The notes beneath the pieces were generated by a model. The model had not been told where the DNA came from and did no database searches. It worked only from the letters and a program-made list of their open reading frames with translations. The translations under genes were made by a program, and so were the position numbers. Below are positions 7,458 through 16,514 of a DNA stretch of 32,562 nucleotides, in pieces (the first letter of the stretch is position 1; each line of letters opens with the position of its first letter). Origin of the DNA: an uncultured Clostridia bacterium (GTDB taxonomy: Bacteria > Bacillota_A > Clostridia > TANB77 > CAG-508); the NCBI GenBank assembly GCA_944388685.1, contig CALXJS010000012.1:1-32562 (forward strand), written 5' to 3'.

Positions 7458-8991
7458 TCATCGACACCAATATTTTCTATCTAAACTCCTATATTGTATT
7501 GCTTCTGCTAAATGATGTGTTTGAATATTTGTAGAACTATCTAAATCTGCAATAGTTCTTGCAACTTTCAAAATTCTACTGTAGGCTCTTGCACTTAAGC
7601 CAAGTCTATTAAAGGCTTCTTCTAAAATAGATTTACTTTCCTGAGAAAGCCTGCAATATTTTGAAATTAAAGTAGGTGTTAATTCTGAATTTGAAAATAT
7701 GTGGTAATTTTTATAACGTTCTAACTGTATCTGACGTGCAGTATTAACTCTTTTTCTAATTTCATTGGATGATTCAGAAGGAGAATCATTTCCTAATTTT
7801 TGATAGTTAACACCTTCTACTTCTATATGAATATCAATTCGGTCTAAAAGAGGACCACTAATTTTATGAATATATTTTTGAATTTGATCTTCTCGACAAG
7901 TACATTGTTTTTCTTTTGATCCATAATATCCACAAGGACAAGGGTTCATACTAGCAACAAACATAAAATTACAAGGATAAGTGGTTGAAAAATCAACTCT
8001 ACTGACAGTTATCATTTTATCTTCTAAAGGTCCTCTCAGGACTTCCAAGGTTGATTTATGAAATTCTGTTAATTCATCTAAAAATAGCACGCCGAAATGT
8101 GCAAGACTAACTTCTCCTGGCTTTGGAAATCTACCACCTCCGACTAAAGAGGTTTCTGTAATCGTATGATGAGGACTTCGGAATGGTCTTGTAAAAATAA
8201 AAGGGATATCTTCTGAAAGAAGACCAGAAATACTATGAATTTTAGTTATTTCTAAAGCTTCATCAAAGGTTAAATCAGGTAGAATGGAAGGAAGTCTACG
8301 TGCTAACATAGTTTTTCCAGAGCCAGGACTACCGAATAAGTAAACAATTGTGTCCACCAGCTGCTGAAATTTCCAATGCTCTTTTTACATTTTCTTGTCC
8401 TTTTACTTCTGAAAAATCAAATTCATAAGTAGAATCTGTATTAGAAATAAAATTGCTGGGAGGACATCTGGGAATAAAAAAACTACCATTTAAATAATCA
8501 ATTACTTCATTCAAATTAGAAACAGGTATAATTTCTAATTCACGAATGATTGAGGCTTCTTTGGCATTAGACTTTGGTAAAAGAATTTTCTTAATGCCTA
8601 GACGTTTTGCCTCAATACAAATGGGTAAAACCCCTTTAATAGAACTAATAGAACCATCCAAGCAAAGTTCACCAATTAAAACTGTATTTGTTAAATCGGC
8701 ATTATAAATAAATCCATTGGCAATCAAAATGCCTACAGCAATTGGCAAATCAAAGATAGATCCTTCTTTTTTTGTATTAGCAGGAGCAAGATTAACAACG
8801 ATTTTTCGACTTAAGAATTCAGATGTTGAATTCCTAATGGCTGTTTTAACCCTTTCTTTTGCTTCTCTAATACTGGTATCAGGCAACCCTACAATTTCAA
8901 AGGCAGGCATACCAGCAGATATGTCAACTTGTATATTTACTAAATAGCCTTGCAATCCATGCAAAGCAATACTTTTCACAATTGATAACAT
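7458..8991 (-). CDS. yifB: YifB/ComM-type AAA+ ATPase (Mg-chelatase-like), read through a +1 frame change at CGG
   Basis: YifB/ComM is a hexameric helicase-like ATPase; ComM promotes branch migration during integration of transforming DNA. Residues 1-170 are the N-terminal ChlI-like domain (VNLAPANTKKEGSIFDLPIA), followed by the VKGQENVKRALEISAAGGHN block. The first frame then reads CLLI-CGG-TAG and stops. Skipping the C of CGG (8334-8332) gives GGT AGT CCT and the Walker A GSPGSGKT at about 220-227. The second frame continues with Walker B GVLFLDELTEF, a Cys-rich insert (MNPCPCGYYG...QCTC), LLDRIDIHIEV and the C-terminal domain. The joined length of 510 matches the family. AAAGGATG precedes the ATG. 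It heads a minus-strand unit with dprA and yraN. Without the shift the product lacks the entire ATPase. Confidence 0.88.
8331..8337 (-). other. Putative +1 recoding site in yifB (ATT C|GGT)
   Basis: Zero frame on the minus strand: CTT ATT CGG TAG. Skipping the C at 8334 gives CTT ATT GGT AGT CCT, entering the Walker A motif at its first glycine. The stop codon follows CGG directly. The octamer TTATTCGG is shared with the cas5 site. Confidence 0.65.
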
Positions 8992-9197
8992 TACATCATC
9001 CTTTCACATGGTAGTAATTAAATTTGCAAAAAATCTTTAATTTGTTAAGATTTGAAATATAGAAAATAAATATAAAAAATAAAATTTAACAGAAAATATA
9101 TGAAATATATTCATAAAATGAAAAAGAAATGGTAAAACATAGAATATGAATTAAAAATATAAAATCTAAAAAATAATAATTATATATTAGTGAATAA

Positions 9198-9226
9198 AGT
9201 ATATATTAGCTTCCAGAATTTGTCAA
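9198..9226 (-). promoter_or_regulatory. Sigma-A promoter for yifB-dprA-yraN
   Basis: On the minus strand: TTGACA (9221-9226), 17-base spacer, TATACT (9198-9203). The predicted start near 9190 leaves a leader of about 200 bases before the yifB ATG at 8991; I see no named riboswitch in it. Confidence 0.7.
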
Positions 9227-9666
9227 TAGAATTCAAGGAAAAATTTTATTCATATCAACTTTTCCCAGGATTTTTATACTGAACTGTGACCTTTTTTTAG
9301 TAGTCGTATTCTTATACCAAAATGGTTGCTTATTTCTAGATAGAAAACAACATGAAACTTTTAACGATAACAGTAATTTACGAGTTTTATAGTATATTTT
9401 CAAAAGAAATAGAGTTTATAGATAAAAATAATAACTAAAATGTAGATAATTTATGTAAAATGTGATAAAATTACAAAGTGGAATTATTTTACGACATATA
9501 AAGAAAATAATGGATATAAAATAAGTACAAGATTATTTGAATATATAAGTCATTAATAAACCTGAGAAGTGGAACAAGATACAAGAGAAAGTATAAAAAA
9601 TATACAACCGTTTGAAATATAATGTATAAAATTAATATAAGTTCTAAAAAGAAAGGATGAGATGGC
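9227..9666. other. Gene-poor stretch upstream of the TOTE gene
   Basis: AT-rich with no convincing ORF. A TATAAT at 9618-9623 lies about 45 bp before the helicase gene but lacks a recognisable -35 box. A weak 6-bp inverted repeat (ggaaaa/ttttcc) is near 9237-9267. Minus-strand frames here and over the next gene are low-complexity shadows. Confidence 0.4.
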
Positions 9667-11994
9667 TTGATAGAAAACTTGGAAAAAGATATATTAATAA
9701 AAATGATAAAAGAATTAGAACAAGAAAATGCAAAACTAAAAGAAAAATTATATGGGAGAACCAAAAAAGAAATAAAACATTCAGAAAATCTTTCAAGTGA
9801 AGAGAAAATAAAAATATTTCAAGGAATATTTCAAGGAAGGCAAGATTTGTATGCCAAAAGGTGGATAAGCAATAAGACTGAAAAATCTGGATATTCACCA
9901 GCATGTGCAAATGAATTTAGTCAATATAAATGTGATAAACCTCGAATAAAATGTAGTGAATGTCCATATAGAGAATTGCTTCCATTAACAGAAAATATTA
10001 TAAGAAAGCATTTAAAAGGTGATATTACTATTGGTATATATCCATTATTACCAGGAGATTTATGTAATTTTTTGGTAATAGATTTTGATAAAAAAACATA
10101 TCAGCAAGATGTGATAGCTTTTTGGAACACAACTGATGAATTGAATATACCAATCTATGTAGAAAGATCACGTTCTGGAAATGGAGCACATATCTGGATA
10201 TTTTTTGAAGAAAGTATATCGGCAAAAGTTGCAAGAAAAATGGGGAATATATTATTAACTAAGACAATGGAAAAGAAATCACTAGATTTAGATTCTTATG
10301 ATAGAATATTTCCTAATCAAGATACAATGCCGAAAGGAGGTTTTGGAAATTTAATAGCATTACCATTTCAAGGAGAGAGTGCCAAATTGGGAAATACAAT
10401 TTTTGTAGATAAAAATTTTTTACCAATAAAAAATCAAATGGGAGTTTTATTAAATATTAGAAAGCTGAAAACTCATGAAATATATGAATTTATCAATAAA
10501 TACAAGAATGATGATTACAAAGAATTTGACATTCAGGAATTAGAAAATGAAGATGAATTGCCTGAAAAGGAAAATTTAAAAGATATTATCTTTTCCAATC
10601 ATATACAATGTATCCTTAGAGATCAAATATATATATATAAATCAAATTTGTTACCAAGAGAACTAACATATTTAAAAAGATTAGCAAGTTTCACAAATCC
10701 CAAGTTTTATGAATTACAAAAATTAAGAATGCCCATATTTTATGAAACGACACCTAGAATTATAAGTTGTTTTGAGGAAGTAGATAAATATTTAATTCTA
10801 CCTAGAGGCTGTATAGATAAGATAAAAGAAATTTGCAAAAAAAGTAAAGTAAAATTAATTATAAAAGATATAAGAGAAAAAGGAATTCAAACAGATTATA
10901 AATTTAATGGTAAATTAAATAAAAAGCAAGAAAAAGCGAAGAATCAGCTATTATCAAATGATATAGGTGTATTAAGTGCAGGTACAGGATTTGGAAAGAC
11001 CGTTATATCTGCTAAAATAATTTCGGAATTAAAAACCAATACATTAGTAATTGTTAATAGAAATAACCTGTTGGAACAATGGAAAGAAAAATTATCCTAC
11101 TTTTTAGGAATAGACAAAAAAGAAATAGGGCAAATTGGAGGGGGAAAAGAAAATTTAAATGGAAAATTAGATATAGCTAGTTTTCAATCATTGTATAAAA
11201 GAGAGAATCTTGAGAAAATAGTAGGAAAATACGGATTAGTTATAGTAGATGAATGTCATCATGTAGCGGCTTTTAGTTTTGAAAAGGTATTAAAAGTAAT
11301 CAGAGCCAAACATGTCTATGGACTTACTGCAACACCAACAAGGAAAGATGGATGGCATAAAATTATCTATATGCAATGTGGAGATATACGATGCAGAATA
11401 AATAATAAAGAATCTAAAACAAATAAAAAGGTAATTGTGAGAAGGACAAATTATCAATATGCACCAGTAAAAACAATGGAATCAGTTACATTTTCAAAGA
11501 TATTAAACGATATGAGCCACAACGAAATACGAAATAATATTATTATACAAGATATAAAACAAACAATAGAAAAACAAAGAATTCCTATTGTTTTAACAGA
11601 AAGGCTCGAACATTTAAACGTTTTAAAAGAAAGTTTAGAAAAATTAGAAGTGCCAGTTGTCATATATAAAGGAAATATGGGAAAAAAGAAAACAAAAGAA
11701 ATGCAAGAAACTATTGAAAATGCAGATAGAAATCACCAACCAAGAATTATATTAGCAACAAGTAGTTCAATAGGAGAGGGATTTGATGATGGTCGTTTAG
11801 ATACGTTATTTTTAACAATGCCTGTTTCATGGAAAGGAAGAATTGTGCAATATGTAGGAAGACTTCATAGGAAATTTGAGGATAAAGAAAAATTAATAGT
11901 ATATGATTATTTAGATGACATGAAAATATTAGAAAAAATGTATAATAAAAGAATAAAAGGATATAAAATTTCAGGGTATGAAATAGAAGAATAA
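9667..11994 (+). CDS. TOTE-type archaeo-eukaryotic primase fused to a DEAD/DEAH helicase
   Basis: A 775-residue fusion. Residues 1-30 are a short coiled coil. A primase-like domain follows (about 40-300) with a four-Cys cluster (C80, C89, C96, C99), the metal-binding DFD of FLVIDFDKK (139-141), the SGNGAHIW block with His175 (170-177) and FGNLIALPFQ. The helicase half (about 415-775) has Walker A AGTGFGKT (438-445), DECH (528-531), TATPTR (554-559) and QYVGRLHR (728-735). This architecture is that of the proteins named TOTE conflict systems, proposed to act in conflicts between hosts and mobile DNA; the biochemical role is not established. Start is TTG after AAAGGATG; the next in-frame ATG is codon 13. 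It is immediately upstream of, and co-oriented with, the cas operon, but a 216-bp gap with its own promoter separates them. Confidence 0.85.
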   Translation: MIENLEKDILIKMIKELEQENAKLKEKLYGRTKKEIKHSENLSSEEKIKIFQGIFQGRQDLYAKRWISNKTEKSGYSPACANEFSQYKCDKPRIKCSECPYRELLPLTENIIRKHLKGDITIGIYPLLPGDLCNFLVIDFDKKTYQQDVIAFWNTTDELNIPIYVERSRSGNGAHIWIFFEESISAKVARKMGNILLTKTMEKKSLDLDSYDRIFPNQDTMPKGGFGNLIALPFQGESAKLGNTIFVDKNFLPIKNQMGVLLNIRKLKTHEIYEFINKYKNDDYKEFDIQELENEDELPEKENLKDIIFSNHIQCILRDQIYIYKSNLLPRELTYLKRLASFTNPKFYELQKLRMPIFYETTPRIISCFEEVDKYLILPRGCIDKIKEICKKSKVKLIIKDIREKGIQTDYKFNGKLNKKQEKAKNQLLSNDIGVLSAGTGFGKTVISAKIISELKTNTLVIVNRNNLLEQWKEKLSYFLGIDKKEIGQIGGGKENLNGKLDIASFQSLYKRENLEKIVGKYGLVIVDECHHVAAFSFEKVLKVIRAKHVYGLTATPTRKDGWHKIIYMQCGDIRCRINNKESKTNKKVIVRRTNYQYAPVKTMESVTFSKILNDMSHNEIRNNIIIQDIKQTIEKQRIPIVLTERLEHLNVLKESLEKLEVPVVIYKGNMGKKKTKEMQETIENADRNHQPRIILATSSSIGEGFDDGRLDTLFLTMPVSWKGRIVQYVGRLHRKFEDKEKLIVYDYLDDMKILEKMYNKRIKGYKISGYEIEE

Positions 11995-12153
11995 TCAACA
12001 AACATTTAACAAACAATTGAAAAAATCATTTATACTATAATTTTACTGTTATAGTCCTACTAATAAAAAAATTAATTAAATTTTATATTTTTTAAAGTGC
12101 TCAAAAAAATTAAAATTTAAAAATATTCAAAAAAAGACAAATTTCGACAATAA

Positions 12154-12176
12154 TTGACAAAAAAATATGTTATAAT
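12154..12176 (+). promoter_or_regulatory. Extended -10 promoter of the cas operon
   Basis: TGTTATAAT (12168-12176) is a perfect -10 with the TG extension, about 35 bp before the cas6 ATG. A TTGACA at 12154-12159 is only 11 bases upstream, too close for a standard -35, so the extended -10 probably carries recognition. Confidence 0.55.
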
Positions 12177-12210
12177 ATTCAAATAAAAATATAGAAAAGA
12201 AGGTGAGAAA

Positions 12211-12924
12211 ATGAGATTGAAGCTAAATTTCGATTTAGAAAATGAATCTTTACCTATACAATATCGCAAAAGTGTCATGAGTTTTATAAAGTTATCTCTA
12301 TCAGAATATGATGAACAATATTATAAGAAATATTACAACGATAAAGATACAATAATGAAACCATACACTTTTGCGATGTTTTTTAGAAGTCCAAAATTTG
12401 AAAATGATAGAATAATTATCAAAGATAAAAGATTAGAATTAAATATTTCTATTGCTGACTATGAAACATCAATTATTTTGTACAATGCATTTAATCATCA
12501 AAAAAATAAAAAATTTTCATTAGATAAAAATTCATGGATTTTAAAAAATATTAATATGTCATTAGATAAGAAATTTGATTCAGAAGAAATTACAATAAAA
12601 TTTATGTCACCATTAGTCGTAAGAAGCCATTTAGAAAATAAAGATTATTATTATTCATATAATGATGAGGAATTTAAAGATATTTTAAAGATAAATATCA
12701 AACAACAATTAAAAATAACAGATATACCAATAAACTTAGTAGACAGTTTTGACATAGTGGCAATTGATCCTAAAAAAATAATTGTAAAATTTTATGAAAA
12801 GAAAATAGAAACAACAAGTGGAATTTTTAAAATTTCTGGAGATAAACAATTGTTGAAATATCTATATGATGCAGGAATGGGAAGTAAGCGTAGTAGCGGA
12901 TTTGGTATGTTTCAAATTATATAA
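12211..12924 (+). CDS. cas6: Cas6, CRISPR RNA endoribonuclease
   Basis: Cuts the array transcript within each repeat to release CRISPR RNAs with an 8-base repeat-derived 5' handle. The 237-residue protein has the two RRM-like halves expected from length and ends with the diagnostic glycine-rich loop GMGSKRSSGFGMF (about 222-234), which contacts repeat RNA. The likely catalytic His is not obvious in a motif. An AAGGTGAG box precedes the ATG. First gene of the cas operon; cas8b starts 16 bp later behind a near-perfect AAGGAGGT, so all effector genes should be co-transcribed. Confidence 0.93.
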   Translation: MRLKLNFDLENESLPIQYRKSVMSFIKLSLSEYDEQYYKKYYNDKDTIMKPYTFAMFFRSPKFENDRIIIKDKRLELNISIADYETSIILYNAFNHQKNKKFSLDKNSWILKNINMSLDKKFDSEEITIKFMSPLVVRSHLENKDYYYSYNDEEFKDILKINIKQQLKITDIPINLVDSFDIVAIDPKKIIVKFYEKKIETTSGIFKISGDKQLLKYLYDAGMGSKRSSGFGMFQII

Positions 12925-12939
12925 GAAGGAGGTGTAATT

Positions 12940-14796
12940 TTGAAGACGATAATATACTTAAATGATTGGTTTTATAATTGCGGAATAGTAGGTTTTTTAA
13001 GAATACTAGAATATAATCAAGACAATTTCGCAGAAATACATGAGAATTATATTCGTTTTGAAACAAGTAATTTAAAAAATTTTCATAAATATTATTTCAA
13101 ATATTTCTTTGATAAATATAATATCGGATTAAAAACCAAAGAAAGAATAGAAAAATCTTTTAATATAATAGAGAATTGCTTAAAACAGGAAACACAAGAT
13201 AAGCAAGAAATAAAAAAATTACAAGAAAATATAAAAGCAGAGAAAAAACATGTAAAAGATATCATAAAAAAACAATTAGATAAAATAAAAAAATATGATG
13301 ATAGTACATATACTAATATTTTAAACGAATATAACAAAATCGACAAAATAAAAACAAAAGATGATATAGAAGAAATAAATCATATAAAAGAAAGAATAAC
13401 AGGAGAAATTCAAAAAGACAATATCAACAAAAGATTAACATTAAATTTATTTAAAAGTATTTTAAGCAAAAACTATTTTGGACAACAAAGTTTCTTAAAT
13501 GTAGTGAAAAATGCACTAACATTTGAAGAACAAGAAGAAATTATGTACAAAGATTATATTAGTAATATTATTGAAACAGATTTTATTCAAGAAATATTAC
13601 AAGAAAAATATGCCATAGAAGAATTAAAAATACTATTAAAAGAGAAAATGCAAGATAAGCTAATTTCTAAAGAAGTTTTGCAAATATATTCTAATATACA
13701 GAAAAAATATATAGATAAGGGAAAACATTTGGATGAAATTAAAGAATATATTCATCAAAAAGTATTATCACATTGCTATATGTGTGAGAACGACAAAACA
13801 TTAACAGATAATTATTCTGAAGGAAATTTTATACCTCTTGCAGTAAGTAGTGATAATATGAAAAACTTTTTTTGGAATCAAAATGCAGAATTTCCAATAT
13901 GTGATGTATGTAAATTAATGTTATTCTGTATACCAGTAGGTATTTCTACTATAAGCAAAACAACCAAAGAAAATATTAATGGTCAAGCCGTATATAGAGA
14001 AAAAGAAGTTAACAGCTTTGTAAATTATGATACAAGTGTAGAAGAATTATTAAGAACAAATAATTATTTAAGTCAAATATCATCAAAAGATAAAACGATT
14101 TACAATCCATATGAAGATTTAATACTAAATATAGTAGAACAAGAAAAAAGTATTAGTGAGTGGCAATTAGAAAATATTTTTATAGTAGAATTTGAAACAG
14201 AATATTTAGCATATAGCAGAATGGAATACTTTAACATAAAACGATATATAGCAAAATTCTTTATCAAGTATTCAAAAAACACATTAAATTTAATAAAAGA
14301 TTACAGATATAAAATACAAATTATGGATTACATATTAAAAAATAAGGATATAAAATTTATTATCAATAACAGATTAAGAGAAGAACTAACAAAAGAAAAT
14401 AGAAATGGGTTCAATACATATATAGCAACAAAAATAAGACTAATATTAAATTTATTAAAAAAGGAGGATATAGGAATGGATGAAAGAATAAAGAAAAATA
14501 ACGACAAATTGTATGTATTATACAATTTAGGTGTTTCAATTCATGAAGAATTGAAAGCTAAAAAAGAAGAGAACAAAATAGATGGATATACATATAAAAT
14601 GTTAAATAGCATAAAAGCGGGAAATAGAAAAGAATTCATGGATATTGTCATTAGAATTCATATGTCAATGGGAAAAGATGTATCTCCAATTTTTTTAGAA
14701 GTTATGCAAGACACAGATTTGGATTTTGAATCAATAGGACACAGTTTTGTATCAGGGTTAATATCAAATAAATTTGAAAAGAAAAATGAAGAATAA
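12940..14796 (+). CDS. cas8b: Cas8b1/Cst1, large subunit of the type I-B Cascade
   Basis: The large subunit that recognises the protospacer-adjacent motif and anchors the crRNA 5' end. The N-terminus NDWFYNCGIVGFLRILEY (8-25) fits Cst1 proteins. Two zinc-binding pairs, CYMC (279-282) and CDVC (321-324), bracket about 40 residues as in Cst1. Residues 70-160 are a highly charged coiled-coil-like stretch. Start is TTG with AAGGAGGT 8 bases upstream. The last 106 codons contain their own ribosome-binding site and ATG (see cas11). Position between cas6 and cas7, plus the Cst2-type cas7, place the system in the I-B Tneap/Cst subgroup. Sequence is fast-evolving, so family assignment rests on context and these motifs. 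Confidence 0.88.
   Translation: MKTIIYLNDWFYNCGIVGFLRILEYNQDNFAEIHENYIRFETSNLKNFHKYYFKYFFDKYNIGLKTKERIEKSFNIIENCLKQETQDKQEIKKLQENIKAEKKHVKDIIKKQLDKIKKYDDSTYTNILNEYNKIDKIKTKDDIEEINHIKERITGEIQKDNINKRLTLNLFKSILSKNYFGQQSFLNVVKNALTFEEQEEIMYKDYISNIIETDFIQEILQEKYAIEELKILLKEKMQDKLISKEVLQIYSNIQKKYIDKGKHLDEIKEYIHQKVLSHCYMCENDKTLTDNYSEGNFIPLAVSSDNMKNFFWNQNAEFPICDVCKLMLFCIPVGISTISKTTKENINGQAVYREKEVNSFVNYDTSVEELLRTNNYLSQISSKDKTIYNPYEDLILNIVEQEKSISEWQLENIFIVEFETEYLAYSRMEYFNIKRYIAKFFIKYSKNTLNLIKDYRYKIQIMDYILKNKDIKFIINNRLREELTKENRNGFNTYIATKIRLILNLLKKEDIGMDERIKKNNDKLYVLYNLGVSIHEELKAKKEENKIDGYTYKMLNSIKAGNRKEFMDIVIRIHMSMGKDVSPIFLEVMQDTDLDFESIGHSFVSGLISNKFEKKNEE
14476..14796 (+). CDS. cas11: Cas11b small subunit from an internal start in cas8b
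   Basis: Within cas8b and in frame, AGGAGG (14462-14467) sits exactly 8 bases before ATG 14476, codon 513. Translation there yields a 106-residue, mostly helical protein (MDERIKKNNDKLYVLYNLG... to the cas8b stop). Several type I systems, including I-B, make their small subunit this way, and the small subunit lines the target strand in Cascade. No separate cas11 gene exists in the operon. The ribosome-binding site is as strong as those of the annotated genes, which is unlikely by chance inside a coding sequence. Expression is inferred. Confidence 0.8.
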   Translation: MDERIKKNNDKLYVLYNLGVSIHEELKAKKEENKIDGYTYKMLNSIKAGNRKEFMDIVIRIHMSMGKDVSPIFLEVMQDTDLDFESIGHSFVSGLISNKFEKKNEE

Positions 14797-14809
14797 GGAG
14801 GAAAATATT

Positions 14810-15721
14810 ATGGAAGAAATGAAAAAAGGATTATCAATTACAATGATATTTAAGGCACAAAGCTTAAACTATGGAGAGGGAATAGGAAATATATCAGAAT
14901 TAAAAAAACTATCAAGAGGAGATGGTAGTACATATACATTCGCATCAAGACAAGCATTAAGATATGATATTGCAAGACTTGGAAACAAGATGTTTAATTG
15001 GAATTTAGAAGTAGTAGATAAATCAAAAGGAACAATACAATTTAAAGATGAACTAACAATAAAAGATTCACAAGAGATGGATCTGTTTGGATATATGAAA
15101 ACTGCTAAGAAATCAGAAAATGATGAAGGTGGTTCTAATATCAGGAGTGCAGCCGTTAGATTAAGTAATGCTATATCATTAGAAGAATATAAAAGTGATA
15201 TTGAATTTTTAAATAACAAAGGTTTAGCAGATAGAATACCAGATTTCCCTAATTTAGCAAATATAGAACAACATTTAAGTTATTATACATATACAATCAC
15301 AATTGACTTAGAAAAAATAGGTGTTGATGGAAATATCGAATTGGATAATGGCACAAAAGCGCAAAGAGTAAAAGAATTATTGGAAATTGTAAAGGTTTTA
15401 AATAGAGAAATCAGAGGAAGAGAAGAAAACTTAAGTCCTATTTTTGTAATTGGAGGATTGTATAAATTAAATTCACCATTTTTCTTAGGAAGGATTAAAT
15501 TAACAGGAAAAGATGGAGAATTTAGCTTGAATACAGAAATGTTAAAAGATACAGCAACTTTAAAGTTAGGAAATGAGAGTATTGAGAATGATACAAATGT
15601 AGGTATTGTAAAAAATAGTTTGAAAAATGAAAAAGAAATAGAAGAAAGTTTTAAAACAATGACTATACAAGAATTTTTTGAAGACTTAGAAAATAAAGTA
15701 GATGAATATTATACCAAATGA
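14810..15721 (+). CDS. cas7: Cas7/Cst2/DevR, Cascade backbone subunit
   Basis: Forms the helical backbone of the type I-B Cascade along the crRNA. The start region MKKGLSITMIFKAQSLNYGEG followed by GDGSTYTFASRQALRYDIARL is characteristic of the DevR/Cst2 family. I chose ATG 14810, giving 303 residues, because AAGGAGG (14795-14801) precedes it at 8 bases; an in-frame ATG at 14774 lies inside cas8b with no such site. The cas8b stop overlaps the region just before the ribosome-binding site, so the genes are coupled. Several copies of this subunit per complex are expected, consistent with a strong initiation signal. The 121-bp gap after it contains a hairpin. Confidence 0.92.
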   Translation: MEEMKKGLSITMIFKAQSLNYGEGIGNISELKKLSRGDGSTYTFASRQALRYDIARLGNKMFNWNLEVVDKSKGTIQFKDELTIKDSQEMDLFGYMKTAKKSENDEGGSNIRSAAVRLSNAISLEEYKSDIEFLNNKGLADRIPDFPNLANIEQHLSYYTYTITIDLEKIGVDGNIELDNGTKAQRVKELLEIVKVLNREIRGREENLSPIFVIGGLYKLNSPFFLGRIKLTGKDGEFSLNTEMLKDTATLKLGNESIENDTNVGIVKNSLKNEKEIEESFKTMTIQEFFEDLENKVDEYYTK

Positions 15722-15787
15722 TAATATTAAACAAATATAGATTGAAAATGTTTTTTTAATCAGTATGTGACCTTGAGAAAGAGAAAA

Positions 15788-15809
15788 GTTGAAAAATAAT
15801 TTTTTCAAC
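15788..15809 (+). other. 9-bp hairpin between cas7 and cas5
   Basis: GTTGAAAAA (15788-15796) pairs perfectly with TTTTTCAAC (15801-15809) around a 4-base loop, 34 bp before the cas5 ATG. It is not followed by a long T run, so full termination is doubtful; mRNA processing, 3'-end protection of the cas6-cas7 part or attenuation are possible. Confidence 0.5.
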
Positions 15810-15824
15810 CAAATCAATCCTTAG

Positions 15825-16500
<676 letters not shown>

Positions 16501-16514
16501 AAAGGAGTAAAAAT

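Noticed and set aside
7031..8357. Simple sequencing error as the cause of the dprA and yifB frame breaks
   Set aside because: Not excluded, but not preferred: the extra base is outside homopolymers, has the same C before GG in three genes, and always restores a conserved glycine. Raw reads would decide.
9489..9910. Two overlapping minus-strand hydrophobic frames
   Set aside because: Overlap the start of the TOTE gene, are low-complexity and lack start signals.
12154..12176. Standard -35/-10 promoter for the cas operon
   Set aside because: The TTGACA is only 11 bases from TATAAT, too short for sigma-A; an extended -10 promoter is preferred.
14774..14809. Earlier start for cas7 at 14774
   Set aside because: It lies within cas8b without a ribosome-binding site, whereas AAGGAGG supports ATG 14810 and the family N-terminus.
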